From NCBI GenBank assembly GCA_964448045.1, contig CAYUVF010000050.1:1-34908 (forward strand): DNA of 34,908 bases, given 5' to 3'. Origin of the DNA: CAYUVF01 sp964448045. GTDB taxonomy: Bacteria > Bacteroidota > Rhodothermia > Rhodothermales > Salinibacteraceae. Numbering within the stretch: the stretch's first letter is position 1; every line of letters starts with the position of its first letter. The translations under genes were made by a program, and so were the position numbers. Below are positions 15,872 to 24,722 of this stretch, one piece after another. The notes below the pieces were generated by a model. That model was not told the origin of the DNA, did not search any database, and worked only from the letters and a program-made list of their open reading frames with translations.

Positions 15872-17848
15872 ATGGCTGCTGAAACCGCTTCCAGCGACAC
15901 CTTTCCCTTCGGCCAAGACATCGTCTGGCGCCCCGATCCCGCCACCCTCGCCGAGAGCAACCTCCAGCGGTTTATGGACTGGCACGGCATCGGCTCGTAC
16001 GAGGCGCTGATGGAGCGCGCCACCGACGACATCGCCTGGTTCTGGGACGCCGTGCTCGATGATCTCGACATCGAGTTCTACGAGGACTACGACCAGATCG
16101 TGGACCGCTCCGACGGCATTCAGTTTCCCCAATGGTGCGTGGGCGGCCGAATGAACATCGTCCACAATCTGCTGGATAAGTGGCAGGGCACCGAGGTAGA
16201 GCAGCGCGATGCGCTCCGCTGGGAAGGCGAGGACGGATCGACCGAAACGCTGACGTACGGTGAACTGCACGCCCGCGTATGCCGGTGCGCCAACGGACTC
16301 CGCGAGCTGGGCCTCGGCAAAGGCGACGCCATCGGGCTGTACATGCCGATGACACCCGAGATTGTCATCGCGTTTCTGGCGATTGCCAAGATTGGCGGCA
16401 TCATCTGCCCGCTCTTCAGCGGCTACGGCGCCGGCGCGATCATCACGCGGCTGCAGGATGTCGAGGCCAAGGCGCTGTTCACCGCCGATGGTTTTGCCCG
16501 CCGCGCCAAACCCATTCCCATGAAGGAAACCGCCGACGAAGCGCTCGCCGCCTGCCCGTCCGTCGAGCACGTCATCGTCCTCGACTACCTCGGCCGTGAC
16601 GACACGCCGATGCAATCGGAGCGCGACATCTGGTGGCGCGAGCTCATCCCCGAGCAGCCCCCCACCGCCGCAACGGAGCGCACCGCTGCCGAAGACGTCG
16701 TGATGGTGATTTACACCTCCGGCACCACCGGCACACCGAAGGGTGCCGTCCACACCCACTGCGGCTTCCCCATCAAGGGCGCGCAGGACATGTACCACGC
16801 GATGGACCTGAAGCCCGGCGAGACGATGTACTGGATGAGCGACATGGGCTGGATGATGGGGCCCTGGCTCGTCTTCGGCACGCTCACCATCGGCGCGACG
16901 ATGGTGCTCTACGACGGCGCCCCCGACTACCCGGCGCCCGACCGCGTGTGGCAGCTCGTCGAGGACCATGACGTGACGCACCTCGGCGTCTCGCCCACGC
17001 TCATCCGCGCGCTCAAGACGCACGGCACCGAGCCCGTCGAGCAGCACGACCTCTCCGGCCTCCGCGCCATCGGCTCTACCGGTAGCCCGTGGGATCCCGA
17101 GTCGTGGATGTGGTGCTTCGAAACCGTGCTCGACGGCGAGAAGCCCATCCTCAACTACTCGGGCGGCACCGAAATCTCCGGCGGCATCGTGTGCGGCAAT
17201 TTCTTCACCCCGCTCAAGCCCGGCGCCTTCTCCGGCCCCGTGCCCGGCATGGACGCCGACGTGGTCGACGAGAACGGCGATCCCGTACGCGGCGCCGTGG
17301 GCGAGCTCGTCATCCGGCAGCCGTGGATCGGGATGACGCGCAGCTTCTGGAACGACGACGACCGCTACCTCAACGCCTACTGGAACCGGTTCGACGACCT
17401 GTGGGTGCACGGCGACTTCGCGGCGATCGATGACGACGGCCTCTGGTACATCCTCGGCCGCTCGGACGATACGATCAACGTCGCCGGCAAGCGCCTCGGC
17501 CCTGCCGAAGTCGAAGCCATCCTCAACGCTCATGCCGCCGTGGCCGAGAGCGCCGTCGTGGGCGTCCCGCACGAGGTCAAGGGCCAGGAGGTCGTCGCCT
17601 TCGCCGTGCTCAAGCCGGGCTACGACTGGAGCGAGACCCTCCGCAGCGAGCTGATGCAACGCGTCACCGATGCGCTCGGTAAGCCGCTGAAGCCGCGTGC
17701 GATCCTCTTCACCGAGGCGCTGCCCAAAACGCGCAACGCCAAGGTGATGCGCCGCGTGATCCGCGCGACGTATCTGGGCGAGGAACTCGGCGATGTCAGC
17801 AGCCTGGAGGATCCCGACACAGTCGAGGCGATCAAAAATGCCGTCTGA
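15872..17848 (+). CDS. AMP-forming acyl-CoA synthetase (acetyl-CoA synthetase-like)
   Basis: A 658-residue cytoplasmic enzyme that activates a carboxylic acid via an acyl-adenylate and transfers it to CoA. It has an Acs-type N-terminal domain (about 20-75) and the AMP-binding signature YTSGTTGTPKG at 281-291. Later motifs are NYSGGTEISGG and WVHGDFAAIDDDGLWYILGR. The C-terminal catalytic lysine is Lys-624 in PKTRNAKVMRR; true acetyl-CoA synthetases usually read PKTRSGK here, so both substrate and acetylation control may differ. Propionate, acetate or a longer acid are all possible. The start at ATG 15872 is chosen over an upstream TTG at 15854. The gene is divergent from ftsH and 131 bp upstream of the exported CarboxypepD_reg gene. 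Confidence 0.9.
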   Translation: MAAETASSDTFPFGQDIVWRPDPATLAESNLQRFMDWHGIGSYEALMERATDDIAWFWDAVLDDLDIEFYEDYDQIVDRSDGIQFPQWCVGGRMNIVHNLLDKWQGTEVEQRDALRWEGEDGSTETLTYGELHARVCRCANGLRELGLGKGDAIGLYMPMTPEIVIAFLAIAKIGGIICPLFSGYGAGAIITRLQDVEAKALFTADGFARRAKPIPMKETADEALAACPSVEHVIVLDYLGRDDTPMQSERDIWWRELIPEQPPTAATERTAAEDVVMVIYTSGTTGTPKGAVHTHCGFPIKGAQDMYHAMDLKPGETMYWMSDMGWMMGPWLVFGTLTIGATMVLYDGAPDYPAPDRVWQLVEDHDVTHLGVSPTLIRALKTHGTEPVEQHDLSGLRAIGSTGSPWDPESWMWCFETVLDGEKPILNYSGGTEISGGIVCGNFFTPLKPGAFSGPVPGMDADVVDENGDPVRGAVGELVIRQPWIGMTRSFWNDDDRYLNAYWNRFDDLWVHGDFAAIDDDGLWYILGRSDDTINVAGKRLGPAEVEAILNAHAAVAESAVVGVPHEVKGQEVVAFAVLKPGYDWSETLRSELMQRVTDALGKPLKPRAILFTEALPKTRNAKVMRRVIRATYLGEELGDVSSLEDPDTVEAIKNAV

Positions 17849-17979
17849 TGGCCGCTCGACCGGCATGAATCCGCTGCGGAAGCCGATCCGCCGCTGATGC
17901 GTAACAGCCCTTGCCGCTCGTGTCACCGACCTACGGGCTGGCGCCTCCCTCCTGTTCTGTTCGTATCCGCTTCCCGATT

Positions 17980-19152
17980 ATGCGATTGCTCTGCCGTTCC
18001 CTGCGCTTCCTCATCGCTGCCGTGCTGCTCGGCAACCTGGCCCCCGATGTGCTCCGCGCCCAACCTGCGACACCGACGGGCACCGCCACACTCACCGGTA
18101 CCGTCATCGACGCCGAAACGGGCGATCCGCTCGCCGACGCGAACGTGTTCATCGCCGTTTCCACCCGCGGCACCGCCACCGACGCCGAGGGCCGCTTCCG
18201 GCTGACGAACATCCCGCTTGGCGCGCAGCGGCTCTACGTCTCGGTCATCGGCTACGAACCCCAGGCGCGCAACCTGAACCTCCGTGAAGCGCGCACCTAC
18301 ACGTTCGCCTTCGAGCTGGAGCCGACGGTTATCGAATCGGAGGGCGTCGTGGTCGAAGCCGAGCGGGATGAACAATGGCAGCGCCGCTACGAGCGGTTCA
18401 TTGAGCAGTTCATCGGCGAGACGCCAAACGCGCAGCAGACCGAGATCACCAATCCAGAGGTGCTTTCGTTCGACGGCGGCCTCGGCACGCTCGAAGCGCA
18501 GGCCGCCGAGCCACTCCTCATCGAAAACGAGGCGCTGGGCTATCGCATCCAGTATTTCCTGAAAGACTTCAAGACGACCCCCAACCGCACGCAGTACGAC
18601 GGCGAGCCGCTGTTCGAGGAGATGGAGGGCACGCCGGAGCAAAAAGCAAAGTGGCGCAAGCGCCGGGCCGAGGCCTTTTACGGCTCGTTCCATCACCTGA
18701 TACTGGCCATGCTCGACGGCAGCACCGAGAAGCAAGGGTTCAAGCTGTTCAGCCGGCCCTCCGCAGGCCCCAGCGCCGGGGGAAATTCGCCATTTGGAGG
18801 AAGCCGCCCCGCCGTCAGCGGCTCCCGCTATCCGATCGAGACCGGCGAGATTTTGAAAGACGGCGAAACGGACAGCGAGCGCGTGCTCGACTTTCACGGC
18901 ATGGTGGAGGTTATCTTCCTCGGCGAAACCGAGACCGAGGCGTATCAGACCTGGCGCGAACAGTACAGCCGCGACAACCGGGTACGCACGCGAGCGCCGC
19001 GCTATCAGACGTCCTATTTCTGGCTCGAACGCGGTCCCGCCACCGTCGACTATAAGGGCGACATCGTCGATCCATACGGCGTCACGGTATCGGGCTTTTT
19101 TGCCTTCGAGCGCGTCGGCGACCAACTGCCGAAGGAATACCGCCCCCGCTGA
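17980..19152 (+). CDS. exported CarboxypepD_reg-domain protein, tandem paralogue 1
   Basis: A 390-residue exported protein. The ATG at 17980 opens on a signal peptide (MRLLCRSLRFLIAAVLLGNL, cleavage near LRAQ). Next comes a carboxypeptidase-type regulatory Ig-like domain (about 32-115): GTVIDAETGDPLADANVFI, GTATDAEGRFRLTNIPLG and LYVSVIGYEP are its usual strands. The remaining about 270 residues (VVVEAERDEQWQRRYERF, ITNPEVLSF, LIENEALGYRIQYFLKDF) form a domain shared with the next gene but with no enzyme motif I recognise. A Gly/Ser/Pro-rich patch (about 245-265) is present here and missing in the paralogue. It lacks a TonB plug and barrel, so it is not a SusC-type receptor. Probably periplasmic or surface associated. 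Confidence 0.88.
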   Translation: MRLLCRSLRFLIAAVLLGNLAPDVLRAQPATPTGTATLTGTVIDAETGDPLADANVFIAVSTRGTATDAEGRFRLTNIPLGAQRLYVSVIGYEPQARNLNLREARTYTFAFELEPTVIESEGVVVEAERDEQWQRRYERFIEQFIGETPNAQQTEITNPEVLSFDGGLGTLEAQAAEPLLIENEALGYRIQYFLKDFKTTPNRTQYDGEPLFEEMEGTPEQKAKWRKRRAEAFYGSFHHLILAMLDGSTEKQGFKLFSRPSAGPSAGGNSPFGGSRPAVSGSRYPIETGEILKDGETDSERVLDFHGMVEVIFLGETETEAYQTWREQYSRDNRVRTRAPRYQTSYFWLERGPATVDYKGDIVDPYGVTVSGFFAFERVGDQLPKEYRPR

Positions 19153-19182
19153 TTGGACGCCGCCGTCCTGCATTGCTATATT
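19153..19182 (+). promoter_or_regulatory. putative promoter of the second CarboxypepD_reg gene
   Basis: TTGGAC (19153-19158) and TATATT (19177-19182) with an 18-bp spacer lie between the two paralogues, 41 bp before the second start codon. The -10 context GCTATATTG is identical to that before the hydrolase gene at 34017. Weak evidence from pattern only. Confidence 0.35.
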
Positions 19183-19223
19183 GAGAGCGAAGCGTATCCC
19201 CTCACGGACCAGAGGGCGGATTG

Positions 19224-20339
19224 ATGGCACGACGCCTCGGCCTCGTTGGCTGGCTGCTCGCCGGTGTGATGCTGGGCCTCACCGGGTCGCTCGGGGCACA
19301 GCCGAGCGTCACAGCGACGTTGCGCGGCACGGTCGTCGATAGCACCTCTGGCACGCCCCTGCCGGGCGCCCACGTCTTCGTCGCTACATCCATGATCGGG
19401 ACGACGACAGATGGGGATGGGCGCTTCCGCCTACCCGGCGTGCCCACCGGCGTGCAACGCCTCTACGCGTCGATGCTGGGGTACGAACCGGCCACCGTCG
19501 ATACGCTGGTCCGCGCCGAGCAGACGCTCACGCTGCGCCTCCAACTGAAGCCGACGGTGCTCGAAGCGGAAGGCGTCGTGGTCGAGGCCGAGCGGGACGA
19601 GAAATGGCGCGACCGGCTGGCCACATTCGAGCGGCTATTCATTGGCACCTCGCGCAACGCCGACCACTGCACGCTGATGAACCCGGAGGTGCTCCGATTC
19701 GAAGACGGCTGGCTGAAGCCCTTTCGCGCGGAGGCGTCGGCGCCCCTGATCATCGAGAATCACGCGCTGGGCTACCGCATCCGGTATTTCCTGAAGGCGT
19801 TCTCGGCGCAGGGAGCAACGGTGAAATGGGACGGTGAGCCGCTGTTCATGCCCCTCGTGCCCAAAGATTCGGCCGAAGCGGCCAAGTGGCACCGAAACCG
19901 TCGCGATGCCTACCACGGATCACTCCGCCACTTCCTCCGGGCGCTCCTCCACGACCGCCTCGACGACGCCGGATTCATCGTGCACCGGCTGCCGCCTGTC
20001 TCCGGATTCCGATCCGTGGGCCGCGAGATGAAGTTTCCCGTCAGCGCCGATGACCTGCTCGAATCTGTCCCCGACACCTCGCTCTGGCGCCTCGATGTTC
20101 ACGGGCGCCTCGAAATCATCTATCCTGAAGAGCAGGAAAGCGAGGCGTTTCTCCGCTGGCAGCGGCGCATCCACCACGACGTTCCCGGCCCGCAAACGTC
20201 GTTCATCGAGCTGAACGAGCCGCACGTGACCGTCGACGCCACCGGCGAGATTGTGGAACCCTACGGCGCCACCGTCTTTGGGTACTTTGCCTTCGAACGG
20301 CTCGCCGATCTGACGCCGCAAGAATACCGCCCACAATAA
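19224..20339 (+). CDS. exported CarboxypepD_reg-domain protein, tandem paralogue 2
   Basis: A 371-residue paralogue of the preceding gene. The signal peptide is MARRLGLVGWLLAGVMLG, with cleavage near SLGAQ. The regulatory Ig-like domain (about 30-110) reads GTVVDSTSGTPLPGAHVFV and GTTTDGDGRFRLPGVPTG, and the shared downstream domain keeps VVVEAERDEKW, MNPEVLRF, LIIENHALGYRIRYFLKAF, a helix GSLRHFLRALL and the ending GYFAFERL with EYRP. ATG 19224 is preferred to the TTG one codon earlier. It starts 71 bp after its neighbour and 22 bp before the type IX-secreted protein, so the three probably form an operon. Function is unknown; the shared closing motif (VEPYGATVFGYFAFERL) suggests a defined fold. 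Confidence 0.88.
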   Translation: MARRLGLVGWLLAGVMLGLTGSLGAQPSVTATLRGTVVDSTSGTPLPGAHVFVATSMIGTTTDGDGRFRLPGVPTGVQRLYASMLGYEPATVDTLVRAEQTLTLRLQLKPTVLEAEGVVVEAERDEKWRDRLATFERLFIGTSRNADHCTLMNPEVLRFEDGWLKPFRAEASAPLIIENHALGYRIRYFLKAFSAQGATVKWDGEPLFMPLVPKDSAEAAKWHRNRRDAYHGSLRHFLRALLHDRLDDAGFIVHRLPPVSGFRSVGREMKFPVSADDLLESVPDTSLWRLDVHGRLEIIYPEEQESEAFLRWQRRIHHDVPGPQTSFIELNEPHVTVDATGEIVEPYGATVFGYFAFERLADLTPQEYRPQ

Positions 20340-20361
20340 CCGCGCTCCTCGCCTTGTCCCC

Positions 20362-23300
20362 ATGACCGTTCGCTCCCGATGGACCCTGCCGGGCCTGAGC
20401 GCTGCCCTGACGCTCGTTGCCGCCCTCCTCGTCCTTTTGATCGCAACGCCGCCCTCCGACGACGCGCCAACCGCCGCGCCCGAGCGCATCGACCAGACCG
20501 ACCGGCAGGCGATGAAACGGGCCCGATGGGAGTATTTCTTCCGGCTTCAGCGCGATCCCGCCACCAATCGGATTCCGGACCACATCCGCGCCCGCGAGCT
20601 CGACTACGCGCAGACGTTGCCGGCACGCGACCTCACGGCAAAAAGCGGATCCGGGCCGGCGTACACCTGGGCCGAGGCCGGTCCGCACGATGTCGGCGGG
20701 CGGACGCGGGCGCTCGGCGTGGACCGGCGCAATCCCAATGTGCTGATTGCCGGCGGCGTTTCGGGCGGCATCTGGAAATCGGTTGATGGCGGCGCATCGT
20801 GGTCACTGCGCACCGCCCCCGATCAGCGGTTGAGCGTAACCTCCCTCGCGCAGGACCCGACACAGCCCGACACCTGGTACTACGCGACCGGCGAGATTCG
20901 CGGGAACAGCGCCAGCGATCGCGGCTTCACGGCGCCCTTCCGCGGGCGTGGCATCTACAAATCTACCGATAATGGCGATACGTGGCAGGTCCTCGAACCC
21001 ACCTTTGTGAACGATCCGACGACGTACAACTCGCCCTTCCAGTACGTGCCGCGCATCGTCGTCAGCCCCGCGACGGGCACGGTGCTCGCCGCCACGAATG
21101 CGGGCGGCATCCACCGCTCCGCCGACGGCGGCGCCTCCTTCAACCGGGTGCTGGATGACCCCAGCGATCCCTACTGGAGTGAGGTCGCCGTGGCCTCCGA
21201 TGGCACCTTCCTCGCCGTCCTCTCAGCACGCGGCCTCAGCGAGCCGGTCGACGGCGCAGGCGTCTACCTCTCCACCGACGACGGCCGCTCGTGGTCCGAC
21301 GTGACCCCGCCCGGCTTCCCCGGCTACCACCGCCGCAGCGTCGCCGCATTCGCCCCCTCCAACCCGAACGTAGCCTACCTCCTCTCGACCGTCGGCCGCA
21401 ACCCCGACAGCTATCCGAGCGCGTCCCTCTTTCGGATGGAGCGCGCCGGCAACACCGTCACCGCGACCGACCGCAGCGCCCACCTGCCGTCGTTCGGCGG
21501 CACGACGGGCAATTTCATGACACAGTTCGATTACAACCTGATGATCAGCGTGAAGCCGGACGATCCGAATACGGTCGTCATCGGAGGGCGCAACCTGTGG
21601 CGATCCGATGACGGCTTCCAGTCCGATCCGGATTGGATCGGCGGATATGCGCGCGGCGGCCAATCGTACGGCCGCTACCCCAATCATCATCCCGATCAGC
21701 ACGTGGCCGTGTTCGATCCGTCAAATCCCAGCCGCATGTGGTCGGGCAACGACGGCGGCGTCTATCTGACGACGAACATCGGCGCGGAGTCGGTCGAGTG
21801 GATCGATCGCAATAACGGCTACAACGTGACCCAGTTTTACACGGTTAGCCTGCCCGAGACGGCGGACGATCCGCGGATTGCGGGCGGAACGCAAGATAAT
21901 GGGACGCCCTTTTTCCGCGTGAGCGACAGCGCGCCGTCGTCGGTGGACATCAGCGGGGCGGATGGGTCGCATCTGTACTTCGGCGAGACGTACGCCTTCA
22001 CCTCTTCGCAGTACGGCTACGTGCGGCGGCTGCCCTACAACAGCACGCAGCAGCCCTACTTTGGCATCGGCGCGGCGCGGGTGGATCCGCGGCAGGCCGA
22101 GGATCAGCTCTTCGTCCATCCGTTCGCGGTCGATCCCAACGATGAATCGGTGATGTACTACCCGGCGGGCGCCGACCTCTGGCGGTCGACCACCCTGGAC
22201 GCGGCCCGTCCCGACTGGGAGCGGATCGGCACCCTGCCAGCGCTCGGGAACTGCCGGATCACGACGCTGCGCCCTTCCACGCGGCCGGCGCACGTGCTCT
22301 ACTACGGCGCAACCTGTAGCGGCGATCGGCAACCCAGGCTCTTTCGGATGACGGATGCGCCCACGGCGACCACGGCACAGGAGGTCTCGATTCCACCCAG
22401 CGCGATGCCGACCGGCGCCCCCTTGGGCGGCGCCTATGTCCACCGGATCGCCGTCAACCCCAACGATGCCGATGAAATCCTCGTCGTCCACTCCAACTAC
22501 AATGTCATCGGCCTCTATCACTCGACTGATGGCGGCGCGAGCTATACTGCCGTGGAGGGCAACTTGCAGGGCTCCGAGGCGCTGTCCGGCCCGTCGCTGC
22601 GTGCGGCGGCAATCGTGCCCCATCCGAGCGGCGTGGGCACAACATACGTCGTGGGGACTAGCACCGGCGTCTACGCCACGCGCGAGTTGGACGGGATGGC
22701 GACGACGTGGACGCAGCAGGCCGCCTCGGCGCTCGGCAACGCGGTCGTGGAAGACCTCGCGGCGCGATCCTCGGACGGCCGGGTGGCCGCCGCCACGCAC
22801 GGGCGCGGCCTGTTCGTCGGCGACGCGGCGGAGCTGCCCAATGTCCTGTTCGCCGACTTTGCCGCCGAGCCGGGTCCCAACCAGATGCGCCTCCGCTGGC
22901 GCACCCAGGTGGAACGTGAGAACCAAGGCTTCGAGTTGCAGATGCGAGCAACCGGCGCCCCCGAGACGGCCTGGGACGAACTGGCGTTTATCGAGGGCGC
23001 GGGCACGTCCGAGAGCCCCACATTCTACGAATACGAGATCGACTATCTGCTGCCGGGCACGTACCAGTTTCGCCTCCGGCAGATCAGCCTCGATGGCAGC
23101 GTGCGCGTCGTCGAGCCGGACGAGTTTGAGGCGACGATCCGGGTCGAGGGGACGCATCAGCTGACGCCGGCCTACCCAAATCCGTCGAGCCAGCAGGCCC
23201 GGTTTGCGCTGTCGGTGAGCGAGCGGCAGGCGGTGCACGTGGCGCTGTACGACGTGCAAGGCCGGCGCGTCCAGGTGCTGTTTGACGGCACGCTGCCCCG

Positions 23301-23415
23301 CGACAACGCTCGCACGTTCGCCGTCGAGACGAGCCGCCTCGCCAGCGGGCTCTACTTCATCCGCGCCACCGGCGAATCGTTTGCCGATACGGAGCGGCTG
23401 ACGGTGGTGCGTTAA
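20362..23415 (+). CDS. large secreted Asp-box (sortilin/VPS10-like) protein with type IX secretion sorting domain
   Basis: A 1017-residue exported protein. A signal-type hydrophobic segment lies at about residues 10-30. The body is a beta-propeller of the sortilin/BNR type: Asp-box repeats SVDGGASW (about 140), STDNGDTW (201), SADGGASF, STDDGRSW (304) and STDGGASY (about 730). Near residue 840 a fibronectin-like segment (LRWRTQVERENQGFELQ) follows, and the last about 85 residues are a type A sorting domain (AYPNPSSQQARFALSV, LYDVQGRRVQVL, LASGLYFIRATG) that directs export by the type IX system and surface attachment. Related propellers bind or cleave glycans or act as scaffolds; no catalytic set is identified here. 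It directly follows the two CarboxypepD_reg genes, suggesting a joint surface role. Confidence 0.93.
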   Translation: MTVRSRWTLPGLSAALTLVAALLVLLIATPPSDDAPTAAPERIDQTDRQAMKRARWEYFFRLQRDPATNRIPDHIRARELDYAQTLPARDLTAKSGSGPAYTWAEAGPHDVGGRTRALGVDRRNPNVLIAGGVSGGIWKSVDGGASWSLRTAPDQRLSVTSLAQDPTQPDTWYYATGEIRGNSASDRGFTAPFRGRGIYKSTDNGDTWQVLEPTFVNDPTTYNSPFQYVPRIVVSPATGTVLAATNAGGIHRSADGGASFNRVLDDPSDPYWSEVAVASDGTFLAVLSARGLSEPVDGAGVYLSTDDGRSWSDVTPPGFPGYHRRSVAAFAPSNPNVAYLLSTVGRNPDSYPSASLFRMERAGNTVTATDRSAHLPSFGGTTGNFMTQFDYNLMISVKPDDPNTVVIGGRNLWRSDDGFQSDPDWIGGYARGGQSYGRYPNHHPDQHVAVFDPSNPSRMWSGNDGGVYLTTNIGAESVEWIDRNNGYNVTQFYTVSLPETADDPRIAGGTQDNGTPFFRVSDSAPSSVDISGADGSHLYFGETYAFTSSQYGYVRRLPYNSTQQPYFGIGAARVDPRQAEDQLFVHPFAVDPNDESVMYYPAGADLWRSTTLDAARPDWERIGTLPALGNCRITTLRPSTRPAHVLYYGATCSGDRQPRLFRMTDAPTATTAQEVSIPPSAMPTGAPLGGAYVHRIAVNPNDADEILVVHSNYNVIGLYHSTDGGASYTAVEGNLQGSEALSGPSLRAAAIVPHPSGVGTTYVVGTSTGVYATRELDGMATTWTQQAASALGNAVVEDLAARSSDGRVAAATHGRGLFVGDAAELPNVLFADFAAEPGPNQMRLRWRTQVERENQGFELQMRATGAPETAWDELAFIEGAGTSESPTFYEYEIDYLLPGTYQFRLRQISLDGSVRVVEPDEFEATIRVEGTHQLTPAYPNPSSQQARFALSVSERQAVHVALYDVQGRRVQVLFDGTLPRDNARTFAVETSRLASGLYFIRATGESFADTERLTVVR

Positions 23416-23538
23416 GGCGACTGCGGTTGAAGGCGCGTTCGCGGCGACGGCTTCATCTGCCGTAGGGTCGCGCCGTCGCACGTTTCTACGGAAACGGCGC
23501 CCCTTTCGATCGATCCATACCGGCTCATCGACCCGGCA

Positions 23539-23919
23539 TCACCCAGCCCAAAAGGCATCTTTGAAATGCTCGATGGCGGGCGCATCGCCCTGATTCAGCA
23601 CGACGCTGACGACGTCGAAACGCACCGGCGCGCCCTCCAGCTGCCGCTCGTACAGGTAGGCCTGCGCAGCGCGGACGATGTGCTGCTGCTTATCATCGGT
23701 GACGGCGTCTTCCGGCGCCCCAAAACCGAGCCCCGACCGCGTCTTGACCTCGATAAAGACGATCTCGCCACGCCGGTTCTCTGCATCAGGATCGAAGCAC
23801 ACGAGGTCGACCTCGGCCCGTTCATAGCGGTAGTTCTGGTCCATGATCCGGTAGCCCTGCGCGGCCAGATACTCAGCCGCCAGCGTTTCGCCCCGGTCGC
23901 CAATCTGCTTGCTCGTCAT
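23539..23919 (-). CDS. yraN: YraN/UPF0102 family putative endonuclease
   Basis: A 126-residue protein with the Holliday-junction-resolvase-like fold of UPF0102. The start GDRGETLAAEYLAAQGYRI is typical, and the putative PD-(D/E)xK nuclease residues are Asp-38 (AEVDLV), Glu-57 and Lys-59 (FIEVKTRSG). Nuclease activity is presumed from the fold rather than proven for most members. Its ATG overlaps the stop of the GbsR-type gene by 4 bp (ATGA at 23916-23919), so it is translationally coupled to that regulator. It converges with the large secreted protein gene across 123 bp. Confidence 0.95.
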   Translation of the reverse strand: MTSKQIGDRGETLAAEYLAAQGYRIMDQNYRYERAEVDLVCFDPDAENRRGEIVFIEVKTRSGLGFGAPEDAVTDDKQQHIVRAAQAYLYERQLEGAPVRFDVVSVVLNQGDAPAIEHFKDAFWAG

Positions 23920-24557
23920 GACCCGTCGTCCTCCTCCGCGAAGGTGCTCTCAGCAGACTCGGTGCTGCCCTCGACGGCCTGGGCCATCTCGATGAACTGG
24001 CGCAGCACGGGCGCATTGCGCTGCTCCACGAACGGCAGTACCGCCTCCGAAAATCCTTCAAACACCTCGACGAGCTGGATCAGCCGGTCGAAGCGCTCGC
24101 ACAGTATCGCATCGCGCTCGGGGAGCTCGGTGCACGGCGTATCGGCCTCGGCGAGGGTGGCGCGGCACTCGTGCAATTGCTGCTGCACGGGCTGAATCTC
24201 GCGGCGCTCGCGCTCACGGATGATCTGCGCCGTAATCTTCCACACGTCCTTTTCCGCGACGTAGAAATCCTTGCGCGAGTGGGCGAGCCGCTCCTTCCAC
24301 ACCAGATTCCAGTCGACCAGCGAGCGCAGGTTCATGTTGGCGTTGCCCCGGCTGATCTCCAGCCGCTCCATGATATCGTCAGTGTTGAGCGGCTCGTCGG
24401 CGCAGTAAAGCAATGCGTGAATCTGCGCCATAGTGCGGTTGATTCCCCAGTTAGAGGCCATCGCGCCCCAGAACTCGACGAACTCATCGACCGCCTGCTG
24501 ATACCGCGACTCGGGCGCATCGGAGGGGGACCGGCTGGAGGGAGAAGCAGGCGTCAT
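23916..24557 (-). CDS. GbsR/MarR-family transcriptional regulator
   Basis: A 213-residue winged-helix regulator. The N-terminal helix FVEFWGAMASNWGINRTMAQ and IHALLYCADEPLNTDDI lead into the recognition part ERLEISRGNANMNLRSLVDW (about residues 64-83), then the wing WNLVWKERLAHSRKDFYVAE. This closely matches the GbsR type (choline/glycine betaine or membrane-stress regulators). The C-terminal helical region (about 115-195) probably forms the dimer and the effector site, and an acidic tail follows. It overlaps yraN by 4 bp and is divergent from the SAM hydrolase gene across 165 bp, a likely site of its own control. Confidence 0.92.
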   Translation of the reverse strand: MTPASPSSRSPSDAPESRYQQAVDEFVEFWGAMASNWGINRTMAQIHALLYCADEPLNTDDIMERLEISRGNANMNLRSLVDWNLVWKERLAHSRKDFYVAEKDVWKITAQIIRERERREIQPVQQQLHECRATLAEADTPCTELPERDAILCERFDRLIQLVEVFEGFSEAVLPFVEQRNAPVLRQFIEMAQAVEGSTESAESTFAEEDDGS

Positions 24558-24660
24558 AAAAGGTGTACGCTATGGTCAGGCTCAACATGAAGGGCGCCCG
24601 ATGCACGGCGGAAAGGACGCTATTCATGCATTGCTTGGGCGAGGGGTTTGTTCCGGATCT

Positions 24661-24688
24661 TTGACCCGCCGCTCCTCCTTTGTACCTT
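24661..24688 (+). promoter_or_regulatory. putative promoter of the SAM hydrolase gene
   Basis: TTGACC (24661-24666), a 16-bp spacer and TACCTT (24683-24688), which also resembles the Bacteroidota -7 box TAnnTTTG within TTTGTACCTTA. It lies 34 bp upstream of the ATG at 24723. Pattern evidence only. Confidence 0.4.
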
Positions 24689-24722
24689 ACCCCCTGATCT
24701 CTTTTCCAAATCGCCTAACCGC

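Noticed and set aside
15830..17926. Long minus-strand open frame (698 codons) opposite the acyl-CoA synthetase
   Set aside because: The plus strand encodes a complete AMP-binding enzyme; the antisense frame has shadow composition (rich in Asp, Val, His, Gly) and no motif.
21721..23481. Minus-strand open frame (586 codons) opposite the large secreted protein
   Set aside because: The plus strand carries Asp boxes and a sorting domain; the antisense frame has none.
23481..23496. Short hairpin CGTTTC/GAAACG between the secreted-protein gene and yraN as a terminator
   Set aside because: Six base pairs with no T run on either strand; too weak to call.
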